Source: Bacteroidales bacterium (lineage in GTDB: Bacteria; Bacteroidota; Bacteroidia; Bacteroidales; UBA12077). From it: a stretch of 64,000 nt of DNA. The DNA lies in contig JANQHE010000003.1 in NCBI GenBank assembly GCA_028282785.1, forward strand, positions 41,165 to 105,164, in the 5' to 3' direction. Each line of letters starts with the position of its first letter. Positions within the stretch are counted from its first letter, which is position 1. The position numbers were made by a program, and so were the translations under genes. Below, piece after piece: positions 1 through 9,168 of this stretch. A model generated the notes under the pieces. It made no database searches and was not told the DNA's origin. It saw nothing but the letters and a program-made list of their open reading frames with translations.

Positions 1-76
1 CTACCATGGCCGCACTTAAAATCCTAATATTATCAGCGCATCGTGTAGCAATATCCATTGAATTATTTTTAACCAT
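1..76 (-). CDS. tkt: Transketolase, N-terminal fragment cut by the window edge
   Basis: Only the first 25 codons are inside the window. After a short MVKNNS leader they read DIATRCADNIRILSAAMV, the conserved amino end of bacterial transketolases (usually about 670 aa, thiamine-diphosphate enzymes of the non-oxidative pentose phosphate pathway). The gene lies 9 bp after the BNR-propeller gene on the same strand, so it is probably the last gene seen of this long same-strand block. A purine-rich GAGGAG at 77-82 abuts the ATG at 74-76; a second in-frame ATG at 56-58 is a possible alternative start. With the transaldolase at 6439-7095 and the two RPE-like epimerases it would complete a sugar-phosphate interconversion set. 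The assignment rests on 25 residues but the match is characteristic. Confidence 0.72.
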   Translation of the reverse strand, partial: MVKNNSMDIATRCADNIRILSAAMV

Positions 77-85
77 CTCCTCAAA

Positions 86-3000
86 TTATTTTTTTTGAAT
101 ACTAAATCTAGGAACAGATTTCTTTTCGATAACTTGATTAAGATTACTTAAGTCATCAAAAATACCTAAGATAAAAGCCCTGTTTTTCTTCCACTCTGTT
201 TCCAGATCATTAAACCTTTTTTCAGCACCGTATACAATTTGCATTCCGGCCTCATCAATCTGTTCTATCAAGTAACCATATTGAGAGTCTATTCCACTTG
301 TATAATTAATTACATCCTGAATGGTAGTCTGCTTTGGCTGAGTAAGCACTTGCTCAACACTATCTATTTTTAAAAGTATATTCTTGGAATATTGCTGAAT
401 TTCGTCAATGCTATGTTCTTTATTAAAACAATTAAGTTGCTCGCGAATATGATTTAGCTGGTTCAATTTTGTATGCATATCCGTTAAACTTAAAAAAGCT
501 TTCTCCATTATGTTATACTGGTATAAATACTCATCCGTAACAGAATACTCTGGGTCGGGATACACATTTACTTCCTTTAAATAAGATTTGTTGTTAACTG
601 TTAATTTAACCTTGTATTTACCAGGTAATACTTTAATCCCTTTATAACCAGCAAAGAAAAAATAAACACTTTTTACTTCCCTTGATTTTGTTCTTAAATC
701 CCAAACAAGTCTGTTTAATCCATGATCTATGTTCTTTTTATTAATATCCATAGTTCGAATTAACAAATCCTTCTCATCATAGATCTGGCATTTTATTGAA
801 GCTTTAACAAGGTCAACACTGTTTGGCAGGAAATAATATATAATGGCTCCGTTTGGTGGATTTTTTGCCAATAGTTCGTCTCTTATACTCTTTTGAGATA
901 TTAAATAAGCGTCAGAAGGAGAAAACAAACAAGGTTCTGAATGTATATCCGTCATAATCTGTTGTCTTAACGGAGAGATATCGTCGAGAATCCAGAATGC
1001 TCTTCCTTCAGTAGCAGCAACTAAATCAGAATGCTGTATTTTTAAATCAGTAACAGGTACAACTGGCAGATTTGATTGCAAAAATTGCCAACTGGCTCCA
1101 CCATTCTGAGAGTAATATACACCAGAAAGTGTTCCTGCAAATAATAACCCCGGTTTTACAGGATCTTCTCTCACAACTCGTACATAATCCTCAGATGCTA
1201 TGCCTTTCACAACCAGTTCCCAGGTTTTTCCTCCATTAGTTGTTTTATAAATGTAGGGCTTTAAGTCATTAAATTTATGCTTCAAAATAGAAAGGTAAAC
1301 TATTTGGCAATTATGTGGCGATACTTCAATCGTATTAATTATTGCTTCTCCCAATCCCTTGGGTGTAACATTTTCCCAATCATTACCATCATTCCTTGTA
1401 ACATGTACAAGTCCGTCATCAGTACCAGCCCAAATAGTACCTTTGTTATGTGGACATTCAGCCAAAAATGTAATAGTATTATACAATTCGCCTCCTGCAC
1501 CTTCGTTTGTAAATGGTACGCATCCGGGTACTTGTTTTTCTTTTTGATTTCGCGTTAAATCAGGGCTGATTTCTGTCCATGTTTTACCCTTATCGGGAGA
1601 TTTCATCACAAACTGTGCTGCATGATATAATGTATTGTCATCATGTACAGAAAGCAATACCGGAGCATTCCAACTAAATCTATATTTGATCTCATCCCAT
1701 TTTGATGCTAAATCAAAACGCGGGTAAGCTCCTATATTTCTTGTGCTCTCATTAGCTACATTATATTCTGTTAATCTTCCTCCTGTGGAATAAATCAAAC
1801 CAGGGTCATCCGGATTAACAGCGATATTGGCATTTTCAGCTCCTCCACAAGAAAACCAATCTTGCCTTCCAACTCCATAATGACGGGTTCTACTTGATAT
1901 TGCTACAGTACTGTTATCCTGTTGTCCTCCATATACTTTATAAAAATAATCATTATCGGTATTGACTCTATAAAACTGGGCTGTTGGCTGGTTCCACTGG
2001 GTAGACCATGTTTTTCCACCGTTAAAACTAATATTTGCTCCGCCGTCATTAGCCTGTACCATTATTTTATTATTTTTTGGATTTATCCATAAATCATGAT
2101 TATCGATATGAGGAATTCTTATACTTTTAAAAGTTTTCCCTCCATCCGTTGATTTCATCATTGGAGCATTTAAAATATAAACTGTCTCTTCATCTTGTGG
2201 ATCAGCAAATATATGCATATAATACCAAGATCGTGTTCTAATAACCCTCTCATCATTCAATAATCTCCAGTTCGTACCACCATTGTCAGATCTGTATAAT
2301 CCGCCTTTCTCTGCTTCAACGATTGCCCATACCCTGTCAGAATTTGCTGGTGATACTGTCACTCCTATTTTACCCATTTCCTGGGGTAACCCGTTTGTTA
2401 TTGTTTCCCAGTGCTCACCTCCGTCAAGACTTTTTAAGATAGAGCTTCCTGGTCCTCCACTACGAAACTGCCAGGGTTTTCTATGATGGTCCCACATAGC
2501 GACATAAATGATTTCAGGATTATTTACATCAATACAAATATCGTTTGCCCCACTTGTTTCATTTACAAATAAAACTTGTGTCCAATTTTTCCCACCATCT
2601 ATCGTTTTATAAACTCCCCGCTCCTTTGATGCGGCATATTGATTCCCTTGCGCAGCAACATAAACTATATTTGGATTATTAGGATGTACGCTTATTTTTG
2701 AAATATGCCTTGTTAGTTCCAAACCCATTTTTTTCCATGTCCTTCCTCCATCTATTGATTTATACACTCCATCTCCATGAGTTGTTTTTACAGGCCGAAC
2801 GGGTGATTCTCCCATTCCAACATAAATTACATTTGGATCTGACTTTGAAACTGTAATGGCTCCTACTGAACTAGTTTTAAAGAAACCATCGGAGATATTT
2901 CTCCAGTGAGCACCACCATCTTCTGTCTTCCAAACACCTCCACCTGTAACTCCCATATAATAGGTAAATAACTGATCCTGATGACCAGCAACAGCTGTCA

Positions 3001-3172
3001 CACGTCCACCTCTAAACGGCCCGATATTTCTCCATTTCAAAGCATTCAAGTTCATTTTTGATTCAAGGATTCTTGAATCCTCGGATAATCCTGAGCGGCT
3101 ATACGCTAATGTATAGCTGCTCATAAAAAATCCCAGTAATACAAACAATATATATGATGCTATTCTCTTCAT
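86..3172 (-). CDS. Secreted BNR/VPS10-like beta-propeller protein
   Basis: A 1028-aa exported protein with an N-terminal signal peptide of about 24 residues. It then has many repeats of the type STDGGKTW / KSIDGGRTWKKM / KTTNGGKTWELV (Asp-box, BNR), from about residue 45 to 750, as in sortilin-like ten-bladed propellers. The last 300 residues carry an immunoglobulin-like segment near 800-880 and a helical tail. Large proteins of this type are common in Bacteroidota, often near exported peptidases; a catalytic role is not established and they are often loosely called glycosyl hydrolases. The gene starts 18 bp after the tricorn-protease gene, so the two are probably co-transcribed, suggesting an accessory role in extracytoplasmic peptide handling. 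Family assignment is firm; function is open. Confidence 0.85.
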   Translation of the reverse strand: MKRIASYILFVLLGFFMSSYTLAYSRSGLSEDSRILESKMNLNALKWRNIGPFRGGRVTAVAGHQDQLFTYYMGVTGGGVWKTEDGGAHWRNISDGFFKTSSVGAITVSKSDPNVIYVGMGESPVRPVKTTHGDGVYKSIDGGRTWKKMGLELTRHISKISVHPNNPNIVYVAAQGNQYAASKERGVYKTIDGGKNWTQVLFVNETSGANDICIDVNNPEIIYVAMWDHHRKPWQFRSGGPGSSILKSLDGGEHWETITNGLPQEMGKIGVTVSPANSDRVWAIVEAEKGGLYRSDNGGTNWRLLNDERVIRTRSWYYMHIFADPQDEETVYILNAPMMKSTDGGKTFKSIRIPHIDNHDLWINPKNNKIMVQANDGGANISFNGGKTWSTQWNQPTAQFYRVNTDNDYFYKVYGGQQDNSTVAISSRTRHYGVGRQDWFSCGGAENANIAVNPDDPGLIYSTGGRLTEYNVANESTRNIGAYPRFDLASKWDEIKYRFSWNAPVLLSVHDDNTLYHAAQFVMKSPDKGKTWTEISPDLTRNQKEKQVPGCVPFTNEGAGGELYNTITFLAECPHNKGTIWAGTDDGLVHVTRNDGNDWENVTPKGLGEAIINTIEVSPHNCQIVYLSILKHKFNDLKPYIYKTTNGGKTWELVVKGIASEDYVRVVREDPVKPGLLFAGTLSGVYYSQNGGASWQFLQSNLPVVPVTDLKIQHSDLVAATEGRAFWILDDISPLRQQIMTDIHSEPCLFSPSDAYLISQKSIRDELLAKNPPNGAIIYYFLPNSVDLVKASIKCQIYDEKDLLIRTMDINKKNIDHGLNRLVWDLRTKSREVKSVYFFFAGYKGIKVLPGKYKVKLTVNNKSYLKEVNVYPDPEYSVTDEYLYQYNIMEKAFLSLTDMHTKLNQLNHIREQLNCFNKEHSIDEIQQYSKNILLKIDSVEQVLTQPKQTTIQDVINYTSGIDSQYGYLIEQIDEAGMQIVYGAEKRFNDLETEWKKNRAFILGIFDDLSNLNQVIEKKSVPRFSIQKK

Positions 3173-3190
3173 TGATTTATTGTTAAAATG

Positions 3191-6100
3191 TTATCTCCAA
3201 TTTGAATCTAATTCCTGAACTTTTGGCAGACGAGAATCTTTACCAATTAATTCATTCATAATTAACTCAATAGCAAAATCCAATTGTAAATCTTTACCTT
3301 GAGCAAGACTTCCCGGATCATTCACAATGACCTTATCAGGTATCACACCCGTTTGGGCTCCATCCCACTCTCCTTTCATATTGTAGATTCTGCTTGGTGG
3401 TGCGGATATCCTTCCTCCATCTATCAGAGGTATATATTGATTTGGACCAACCAAGGCTCCCATTGTAGCCTCACCTATAACTGGCCCTAAACCTGCCTTT
3501 TGAAAGAAATATGGAAAGCCATCTCCTCCTGATGCTGCCCAACCATTGGTTAATAATGTCATTGGTCCGGGATGAGCTACCTCAGGCATATGAAAATGTT
3601 TACCGTTGCGAACTGCCAAATAACCATATAATGGGCGGTTTAGCAATTCAACAAAACGATCCCCTAATGCGCCACCTCCATTAAAACGCTCATCAATAAT
3701 AAGAGCTTCTTTTGTAAATTGAGCTTTAAACTGACGAACTAAATCCTGTTGACCTGTCAATGATGTATTTGGAACATATATATATCCTACTTTATTATTG
3801 GTCGCTTTTAAAACTTTTTCACGATTTTCTCTTACCCAATCTAATTCTCTCAGCCTGGCTTCATTTCTTAAAGTTTTGACTATTACGTCTCTTCCATCTT
3901 TTATAATTGTAGTTTTACTTATGGAAAGAACCACTGTTTCGTTGGCCAATCCTACAAAAGCTGCCCAAGGATCTTTCTGTGAATCAATAGGGATGCCATT
4001 AACTGTCAAAATATAATCTCCAACATTTACATCTAATGCAGGATCAGATAAAGGTGACTTATATTCTGCTTGTCTATGTCCGGTATTGTAAATTTTAGCA
4101 ATTCTATAAAAGCCATTATGCAAATCAAAATCAACGCCCAACAAGCCCACAGAAATACGATCCAGTTTTTCACCATCTCCTCCTCTTACTCCAACATGCC
4201 CGGCACCAACTTCTCCAACTAACTGGGTTAAAACAAAGTTCAAATCTTCCCGGCTTCCTGCCATTGGCACTAATTGTCTGTACCTGTCACCAATCAAGTT
4301 CCAATTCATTCCATGCATATTCTCATCATAAAAGAAATCTCGCATATACCTCCAAGCTTCGTTATACATTTGCATCCATTCCTCTTTCGGATCAAGTATC
4401 ATCTGCATTCTATCTACAGGTACTCTTTTATTTAGTTTCTGCTTTGGAGCAATATCTATCTTACCGATTTTACTTCTCCCTTCGGAAACAAATAGGTTTT
4501 TCCCGTTTCCTGATAAAAAGTATGAACTTACCCCTTCTATTATTTCTGTTTCTTTTCTTTTCTTGATATCATAACTACATAAAACACTCTTCCTGCTGTT
4601 TGATCCTGTATTCGGATACTTTAAGTATGTAATCTTTCCTTGAACAGAGTTCAGCACAGAGTAATTACCAGGCTTTAGAGGAAGAATCACTGAACGTTCT
4701 TCCATCTCTTCAATATCCACTGCTATGTTTTCTACATCACTAGATTTAATATTAGTTTGATTGTCATCATCATTAATTACTTCTAATGGAGATGAAATTT
4801 CTTTATTTAATGGGATTGCTATAATATTTGTAGCATTTGCAAATATCCAGGTCGGTTGAATGGCAGAATTATATGAATTAAATGTTCGTTTTGAGAAATA
4901 AAACAAATACTTCCCTTCCTTATCAAAAACGGGTTCTGAATCATCATAAAAACCTGAACTGATTTGATATACTTTGTCTTGGTCAACACTATAGATAAAA
5001 ACTCCATTATTCTTATTTTCCAGACCTCTTGACCAACACACCCATTTACTATCCCCTGCCCAGTCTACCTTAAAATTCTCCAAACCATAATATCCTAACC
5101 ACAAAGCTTTATCAATTACTTTGATTTTCTTGGTCTCAAGGAAATAAAGATTAATGTTCATTTTATGATCGATAAAGACTATCTTTTTATTATCCGGCGA
5201 CCAATATGGTTTGAATCGATAACCATCTTCAAAAGATGTAACTATTTCCTCTTCACCTTCTGAATTCAACGCCAATTGATATTCACCCGTTCTATCTGTG
5301 AAATATGCCAGATATTTCCCATCAGGTGACCACGACGGATAACGTTCAGCAATTCCTGAAGTATTGGTTAAATTTAACACTGCACCTTCCTCGGAAGGCA
5401 GTGAAAATAATTCACCCCGCGCTTCAACAACTAACCTTTTACCTGCATTGGAAATATTAATATTTTTTATGTAATCGGCCACGAGTTCATTTCGTTGCTT
5501 CACGTGGATATCATTAAATTCTATATAAACAGGAACTTCACAAATTTTCTCTGTTTCCAGGTTTATAAGATACAGATTTCCTCCATTTTCCAATATGATA
5601 TCTTTTGGTCCTAACGAGGGTGAATGAGTATCATGTTCTTCGAAAAAAGTTATTTGCCTTGTATTTTTAGTTTGAGTGTTGTATACCCATATGTTTGCTT
5701 TTTTGTTTTCATCTCTATCAGATAAAAAATAAATATTATCCCCATGCCACATTGGAGCATTATCATCCCCTTTAAAGCTTGAAATATTTTCTGCTTCATA
5801 TGTCTGTAAATTTACCAACCATATTTCAGAAGCAGCTCCTCCTCTGTATCTTTTCCATGCGCCACCATAAACAACAGGCATCATATTTACAGCCATCATC
5901 TCGCCGTTTGGAGAAATAGAAGCTTCTTCACCGATCTTTAAGGGTAGTTTCTCCGGAAACCCTCCAGATTTACGTGTCTTATAAAACAGATGGGTTCTAT
6001 TATTTGAGCATCCCATCTTTGATTTATAGAGAATATTCTCATTGTCACTATACCAATCAACAACATAGTCAACTGCTGGATGGTGAGTAATTCGTTCAGG

Positions 6101-6409
6101 GATACCACCCAAAGTAGATAATGTATAAATATCCAAATTACCATCATAATTGGCAGAATAAGCAATAGTTCTACCGTCAGGTGAAAACTTTGGATTATAT
6201 TCCATGCCCTTTGCTGATGTTAAATGTTTGGCTTTTCCACCATTTTTAGATACAATCCACAGATCATTTGCATATGCAAAAACAATCTCTGTATCCGACA
6301 CATCAGGATTTCTTAATAAGCGGGCATCCATCTGTGCATAAATGACAGTATTCAACGTAGTGAATAATAATATGACTATTATTTTAAATATTAAATTGCT
6401 AACTCTCAT
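3191..6409 (-). CDS. Tricorn-type S41 protease, exported
   Basis: A 1072-aa protein with a signal peptide ending near AQMDAR. TolB/WD40-type propeller repeats (for example SPDGRTIAYSANYDGNLDIY, WSPDGKYLAYFTDRTG) fill about residues 30-640. A tricorn C1 region, a PDZ domain near 775-865 and a C-terminal S41 core follow. The likely nucleophile is Ser960 in WAASGGDGFP, with His738 in GAGHVGVRG. In tricorn the catalytic His follows a Ser (Ser-His); here that position is Gly, so the tetrad is altered. Tricorn proteases trim oligopeptides down to short peptides; the signal peptide puts this one outside the cytoplasm. It sits between the transaldolase (29 bp gap) and the BNR protein (18 bp), pointing to peptides or glycopeptides among the substrates of the locus. 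Confidence 0.88.
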   Translation of the reverse strand: MRVSNLIFKIIVILLFTTLNTVIYAQMDARLLRNPDVSDTEIVFAYANDLWIVSKNGGKAKHLTSAKGMEYNPKFSPDGRTIAYSANYDGNLDIYTLSTLGGIPERITHHPAVDYVVDWYSDNENILYKSKMGCSNNRTHLFYKTRKSGGFPEKLPLKIGEEASISPNGEMMAVNMMPVVYGGAWKRYRGGAASEIWLVNLQTYEAENISSFKGDDNAPMWHGDNIYFLSDRDENKKANIWVYNTQTKNTRQITFFEEHDTHSPSLGPKDIILENGGNLYLINLETEKICEVPVYIEFNDIHVKQRNELVADYIKNINISNAGKRLVVEARGELFSLPSEEGAVLNLTNTSGIAERYPSWSPDGKYLAYFTDRTGEYQLALNSEGEEEIVTSFEDGYRFKPYWSPDNKKIVFIDHKMNINLYFLETKKIKVIDKALWLGYYGLENFKVDWAGDSKWVCWSRGLENKNNGVFIYSVDQDKVYQISSGFYDDSEPVFDKEGKYLFYFSKRTFNSYNSAIQPTWIFANATNIIAIPLNKEISSPLEVINDDDNQTNIKSSDVENIAVDIEEMEERSVILPLKPGNYSVLNSVQGKITYLKYPNTGSNSRKSVLCSYDIKKRKETEIIEGVSSYFLSGNGKNLFVSEGRSKIGKIDIAPKQKLNKRVPVDRMQMILDPKEEWMQMYNEAWRYMRDFFYDENMHGMNWNLIGDRYRQLVPMAGSREDLNFVLTQLVGEVGAGHVGVRGGDGEKLDRISVGLLGVDFDLHNGFYRIAKIYNTGHRQAEYKSPLSDPALDVNVGDYILTVNGIPIDSQKDPWAAFVGLANETVVLSISKTTIIKDGRDVIVKTLRNEARLRELDWVRENREKVLKATNNKVGYIYVPNTSLTGQQDLVRQFKAQFTKEALIIDERFNGGGALGDRFVELLNRPLYGYLAVRNGKHFHMPEVAHPGPMTLLTNGWAASGGDGFPYFFQKAGLGPVIGEATMGALVGPNQYIPLIDGGRISAPPSRIYNMKGEWDGAQTGVIPDKVIVNDPGSLAQGKDLQLDFAIELIMNELIGKDSRLPKVQELDSNWR

Positions 6410-6438
6410 GATATAAATGGATTAGTTTATAACTTCAA

Positions 6439-7095
6439 TTATTTATTTACACTGTTATAATCAGCTATGAATTTCTCCAAGCCAATGTCGGTTAGAGGAT
6501 GATTTAACAGTCCAAGTATGGCGCTTAAAGGGCAGGTAGCTACATCGGCTCCTGAGTCAAGTGCATCAATTATGTGCATAGTGTGGCGAATTGATGCTGC
6601 CAAAACCTGGGTATTATATCCGTAAGTATTGTATATATTCACGATTTGCGCAACCAAATCCATTCCATTGTAAGAAATATCATCTAATCGTCCAACAAAG
6701 GGAGATACATAATATGCACCTGCTTTCGCTGCAAGAAGAGCCTGACCTGGTGAAAAAACCAATGTGCAATTTGTCCTGATTCCCTTTTTTGCGAAATACT
6801 TGATTGCCTTTATACCATCTTTTATCATTGGAATTTTTACAACAATCTGATTGTGAAGCTCGGCCAATTCTTCTCCTTCGGCGATCATCCTTTTATATTC
6901 TGTAGAAATAACTTCTGCACTTACATCTCCATCAACTATCTCACAAATCTGTTTATAATGATTTTTTATATTCTCGGTCCCTTTAATACCTTCTTTAGCC
7001 ATTAAAGAGGGATTTGTTGTTACTCCATCCAAAACACCTAATTCTTGTGCTTCTTTTATTTGCTTTAAATTTGCTGTATCAATAAAAAATTTCAT
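6439..7095 (-). CDS. tal: Transaldolase, small TalC/MipB-like type
   Basis: This 218-aa TIM-barrel aldolase has the GVTTNPS motif (residues 24-30) and the Schiff-base lysine Lys87 in VVKIP. Small enzymes of this size are either fructose-6-phosphate aldolases (FSA) or true transaldolases. FSA has Gln59 and Tyr131 at the discriminating positions; here they are Glu61 (SAEV) and Phe133 (SPFVGRLDD), as in transaldolases. I therefore read it as transaldolase, moving a dihydroxyacetone unit between sugar phosphates. It lies 10 bp after the cupin gene and two genes from an RPE-like epimerase, and a transketolase begins at the left edge, so the block carries a private set of non-oxidative pentose phosphate enzymes. 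The residue comparison is from memory of the family, not an alignment. Confidence 0.87.
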   Translation of the reverse strand: MKFFIDTANLKQIKEAQELGVLDGVTTNPSLMAKEGIKGTENIKNHYKQICEIVDGDVSAEVISTEYKRMIAEGEELAELHNQIVVKIPMIKDGIKAIKYFAKKGIRTNCTLVFSPGQALLAAKAGAYYVSPFVGRLDDISYNGMDLVAQIVNIYNTYGYNTQVLAASIRHTMHIIDALDSGADVATCPLSAILGLLNHPLTDIGLEKFIADYNSVNK

Positions 7096-7105
7096 TCTTC
7101 TAATT

Positions 7106-7453
7106 TTAATATGTTACTATAAATGCAATAATTCTTAAGTCCTCATCACCTATATTTTCAATACTATGTGTTTCTCCACTCTTTGTTAAAACAGTATCTC
7201 CTTCAACTACTTCATAAGTATTCTTTAAATCTCTTATTAATCCTTTCCCCTGGCTTATGATATAAATTTCTTCTTCCTGAACATGTTTATGCAATCCTAT
7301 GCTACATCCTTTAGGAATTATTGTCTCTGAACAATGCCTTATAGATGATGAAAATTCATTTTGGGTAAAGCAATGCTTAATTCTTATTGTTCCTTTGCCT
7401 TCTTTATGGTTTTCTTTTATATCAATCAGTCTTTTATTTTCCTTCTTTATCAT
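7106..7453 (-). CDS. Small metal-binding cupin protein
   Basis: A 115-aa single-domain cupin. Both motifs are present: [19 protein letters not shown] near residues 53-71 (two His and a Glu as metal ligands) and [16 protein letters not shown] near 84-99 (the fourth ligand His). No signal peptide, so cytoplasmic. Such small cupins may be isomerases, epimerases or ligand sensors; nothing in the sequence selects one. The position, between an RPE-like epimerase (13 bp) and the transaldolase (10 bp), suggests a sugar-phosphate isomerase or a binding protein for the same pathway. Family certain, function inferred from context only. Confidence 0.8.
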   Translation of the reverse strand: MIKKENKRLIDIKENHKEGKGTIRIKHCFTQNEFSSSIRHCSETIIPKGCSIGLHKHVQEEEIYIISQGKGLIRDLKNTYEVVEGDTVLTKSGETHSIENIGDEDLRIIAFIVTY

Positions 7454-7466
7454 TGCAATAATATTA

Positions 7467-8156
7467 TTACTTCAATGCTTTATCCAAAGCCCTTCTAACT
7501 TCCATAACTCCTTCTGTTATTCCTTTTTTGTTTTGAAATATCTGTCTTGAAAAAACAACTGCATCAGCTCCAGCTTCAATAAGTTTATCAACATTCTCTG
7601 GTAATATTCCTCCATCTACACATAACTCGCAGTTTGGATTTCTCTCATCTATCAATTTACGTGCACGTTCAATCATGGGGATTTGTGTTTTTCTATAGGC
7701 CCAATAACTATCGTCAGTTCCATGAACTGTTATATGTAATCTGTCAAGTTCATATACAGCTTCTTCAACAAGTACAAGAGGAGTAAAACAGCACAATGTC
7801 AGGCCAAACTTCATATTGTTTTTTCTGGCCCTGCTCATCAAATAAACCAGAGGAGCCCCCATGTGGTATTCTGCTGGCAGAATAAGCATATTTGCACCTG
7901 CATCAGCAACCTGATCGACAAAATTATAATCACAAAACTGGAGATAAGCATGACATTCTATAGGTAAATCAGTAAAAGGCCGAATTCCTTTTATAACCTG
8001 TGGTCCTCCCATTAATTGGCAATCAGGCATATCAAACATATCACAGGCATCGGCGTGAATATAATCTGCACCAGCTATGCTCGCTTCTCTAACTTGTTCT
8101 CCTATCTTACCATAATCTGCAAAGGCTAAACCTGCAGAAATTTTAATTCTTTTCAC
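7467..8156 (-). CDS. Ribulose-phosphate 3-epimerase-like enzyme, paralogue 1
   Basis: A 229-aa TIM barrel of the RPE family. The metal and proton-shuttle residues of RPE can be placed: His34 and Asp36 in IHADACD, His69 in ECHAY and Asp181 in CVDGGI. The loop that binds substrate phosphate in RPE (NPGFGGQ) is replaced by HGTDDSYWAYRKT near residues 145-157. Epimerisation at C3 of a ketose is the expected chemistry, but the substrate is probably not plain ribulose 5-phosphate. It is a paralogue of the protein at 21698-22411; both share the AGADYIH/AGSDYIH, GIRP, LILPAE and LHI-VHG blocks. It starts just after the terminator that closes the SusCD genes and heads the cupin/transaldolase/tricorn group. 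Confidence 0.82.
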   Translation of the reverse strand: MKRIKISAGLAFADYGKIGEQVREASIAGADYIHADACDMFDMPDCQLMGGPQVIKGIRPFTDLPIECHAYLQFCDYNFVDQVADAGANMLILPAEYHMGAPLVYLMSRARKNNMKFGLTLCCFTPLVLVEEAVYELDRLHITVHGTDDSYWAYRKTQIPMIERARKLIDERNPNCELCVDGGILPENVDKLIEAGADAVVFSRQIFQNKKGITEGVMEVRRALDKALK

Positions 8157-8223
8157 TTTAATATCTAATTAATATTTTAAAATAATTCATCATTTGCACT
8201 CGAAGAATTGATTTGTGAGTGAT

Positions 8224-8257
8224 AAAAGAAGATATCCGAAGATTAGTGGATATCTTC
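8224..8257 (-). terminator. Rho-independent terminator after the SusCD genes
   Basis: On the minus strand a 10-bp perfect stem GAAGATATCC / GGATATCTTC with a 10-base loop (arms 8248-8257 and 8228-8237) is followed directly by TTTT (8224-8227). It lies 45 bp after the stop of the lipoprotein gene and ahead of the next epimerase gene, so it probably separates two transcripts within the block. Confidence 0.65.
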
Positions 8258-8301
8258 TAATAGTCACATTCAACCCTAACCCTTGCAGACCAAATCAAGG
8301 G

Positions 8302-9168
8302 TTATTTTTTGGTTAAAATTGCTGATGGGCTACTTATCGAATACATACCAGGTGATCCTGCTGTACCAAATGTCATAATAATGGACTCACCACATACATC
8401 AATCTCACAACCTCCCCAGTCCATAAAAGTAACATCACCAAAAGGTTCTCCTGTTTCATTAAAAAGTTCAGCATCATAGCCACTTACTTGAGTTTCAAAA
8501 GTGACAGGTAGTTTATTAGCTTGAAGTAATTCAACATCAATAATTAATTCTCCACCGTATCCTCCTAAATTGTTTATCAGAAGCTGGTCTGCACTTCCGT
8601 CAACTTCTTCAACAGTAACTTCATACTGAAATTCTCGAACAGTATTGCCATTTCTATGAAACCTAAAATCTACTACATCATATGTACCCACAAAATCAGA
8701 CAATGTATATGGGCAAGATTTCTCCATTGATAGAATAAATGTTGAGTCTTCGAGCAAATTGTCTCCAACAAGCTCAAAATTTATCGTCTTAGCTGTATCA
8801 GTAAAGCCGTCAAACAAAGCATTTATTTCAAGAGTTCCAATACAACTCCCTGCTGGTATTACAACTTGTAAGGATGTAATTGTACTATAATGTGTTCCTG
8901 ATATTGCTGTACTTTCATCAGATATCCTTAAATTTATGGTTCTGTTATCATTAGAAATAACTGTGCTTCCTACCTCCAGATTATATGTATTATCGCCTGA
9001 AGGAAGTACAGGGAATTCGTCATAAACACCTGAAGTAAAAGAAATCATATCAGGTCCATCGTAATAATGGTCTTCGGTTTCACAAGCTAATCCCAACAAA
9101 GAGATAGCAAGGACTACTAAACAGATATTTTTGAATTTTATATTTTTCATATTTTTATCTTTTTTCAT
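8302..9168 (-). CDS. Surface lipoprotein partner of SusC/SusD
   Basis: A 288-aa protein with a lipoprotein signal peptide (lipobox LGLAC, Cys29). The middle, from about residue 40 to 150, resembles the Calx-beta/DUF4843-like domains of lipoproteins that follow SusD genes: a beta-rich segment with SGTHYSTITSLQVVIPAG. The remainder looks like a separate beta domain. The ATG overlaps the SusD stop by one base (TAATG), which implies translational coupling and fixes the start; a second ATG lies six codons in. By position it is a SusE-like accessory binding protein on the cell surface. The ligand is unknown. Confidence 0.78.
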   Translation of the reverse strand: MKKDKNMKNIKFKNICLVVLAISLLGLACETEDHYYDGPDMISFTSGVYDEFPVLPSGDNTYNLEVGSTVISNDNRTINLRISDESTAISGTHYSTITSLQVVIPAGSCIGTLEINALFDGFTDTAKTINFELVGDNLLEDSTFILSMEKSCPYTLSDFVGTYDVVDFRFHRNGNTVREFQYEVTVEEVDGSADQLLINNLGGYGGELIIDVELLQANKLPVTFETQVSGYDAELFNETGEPFGDVTFMDWGGCEIDVCGESIIMTFGTAGSPGMYSISSPSAILTKK

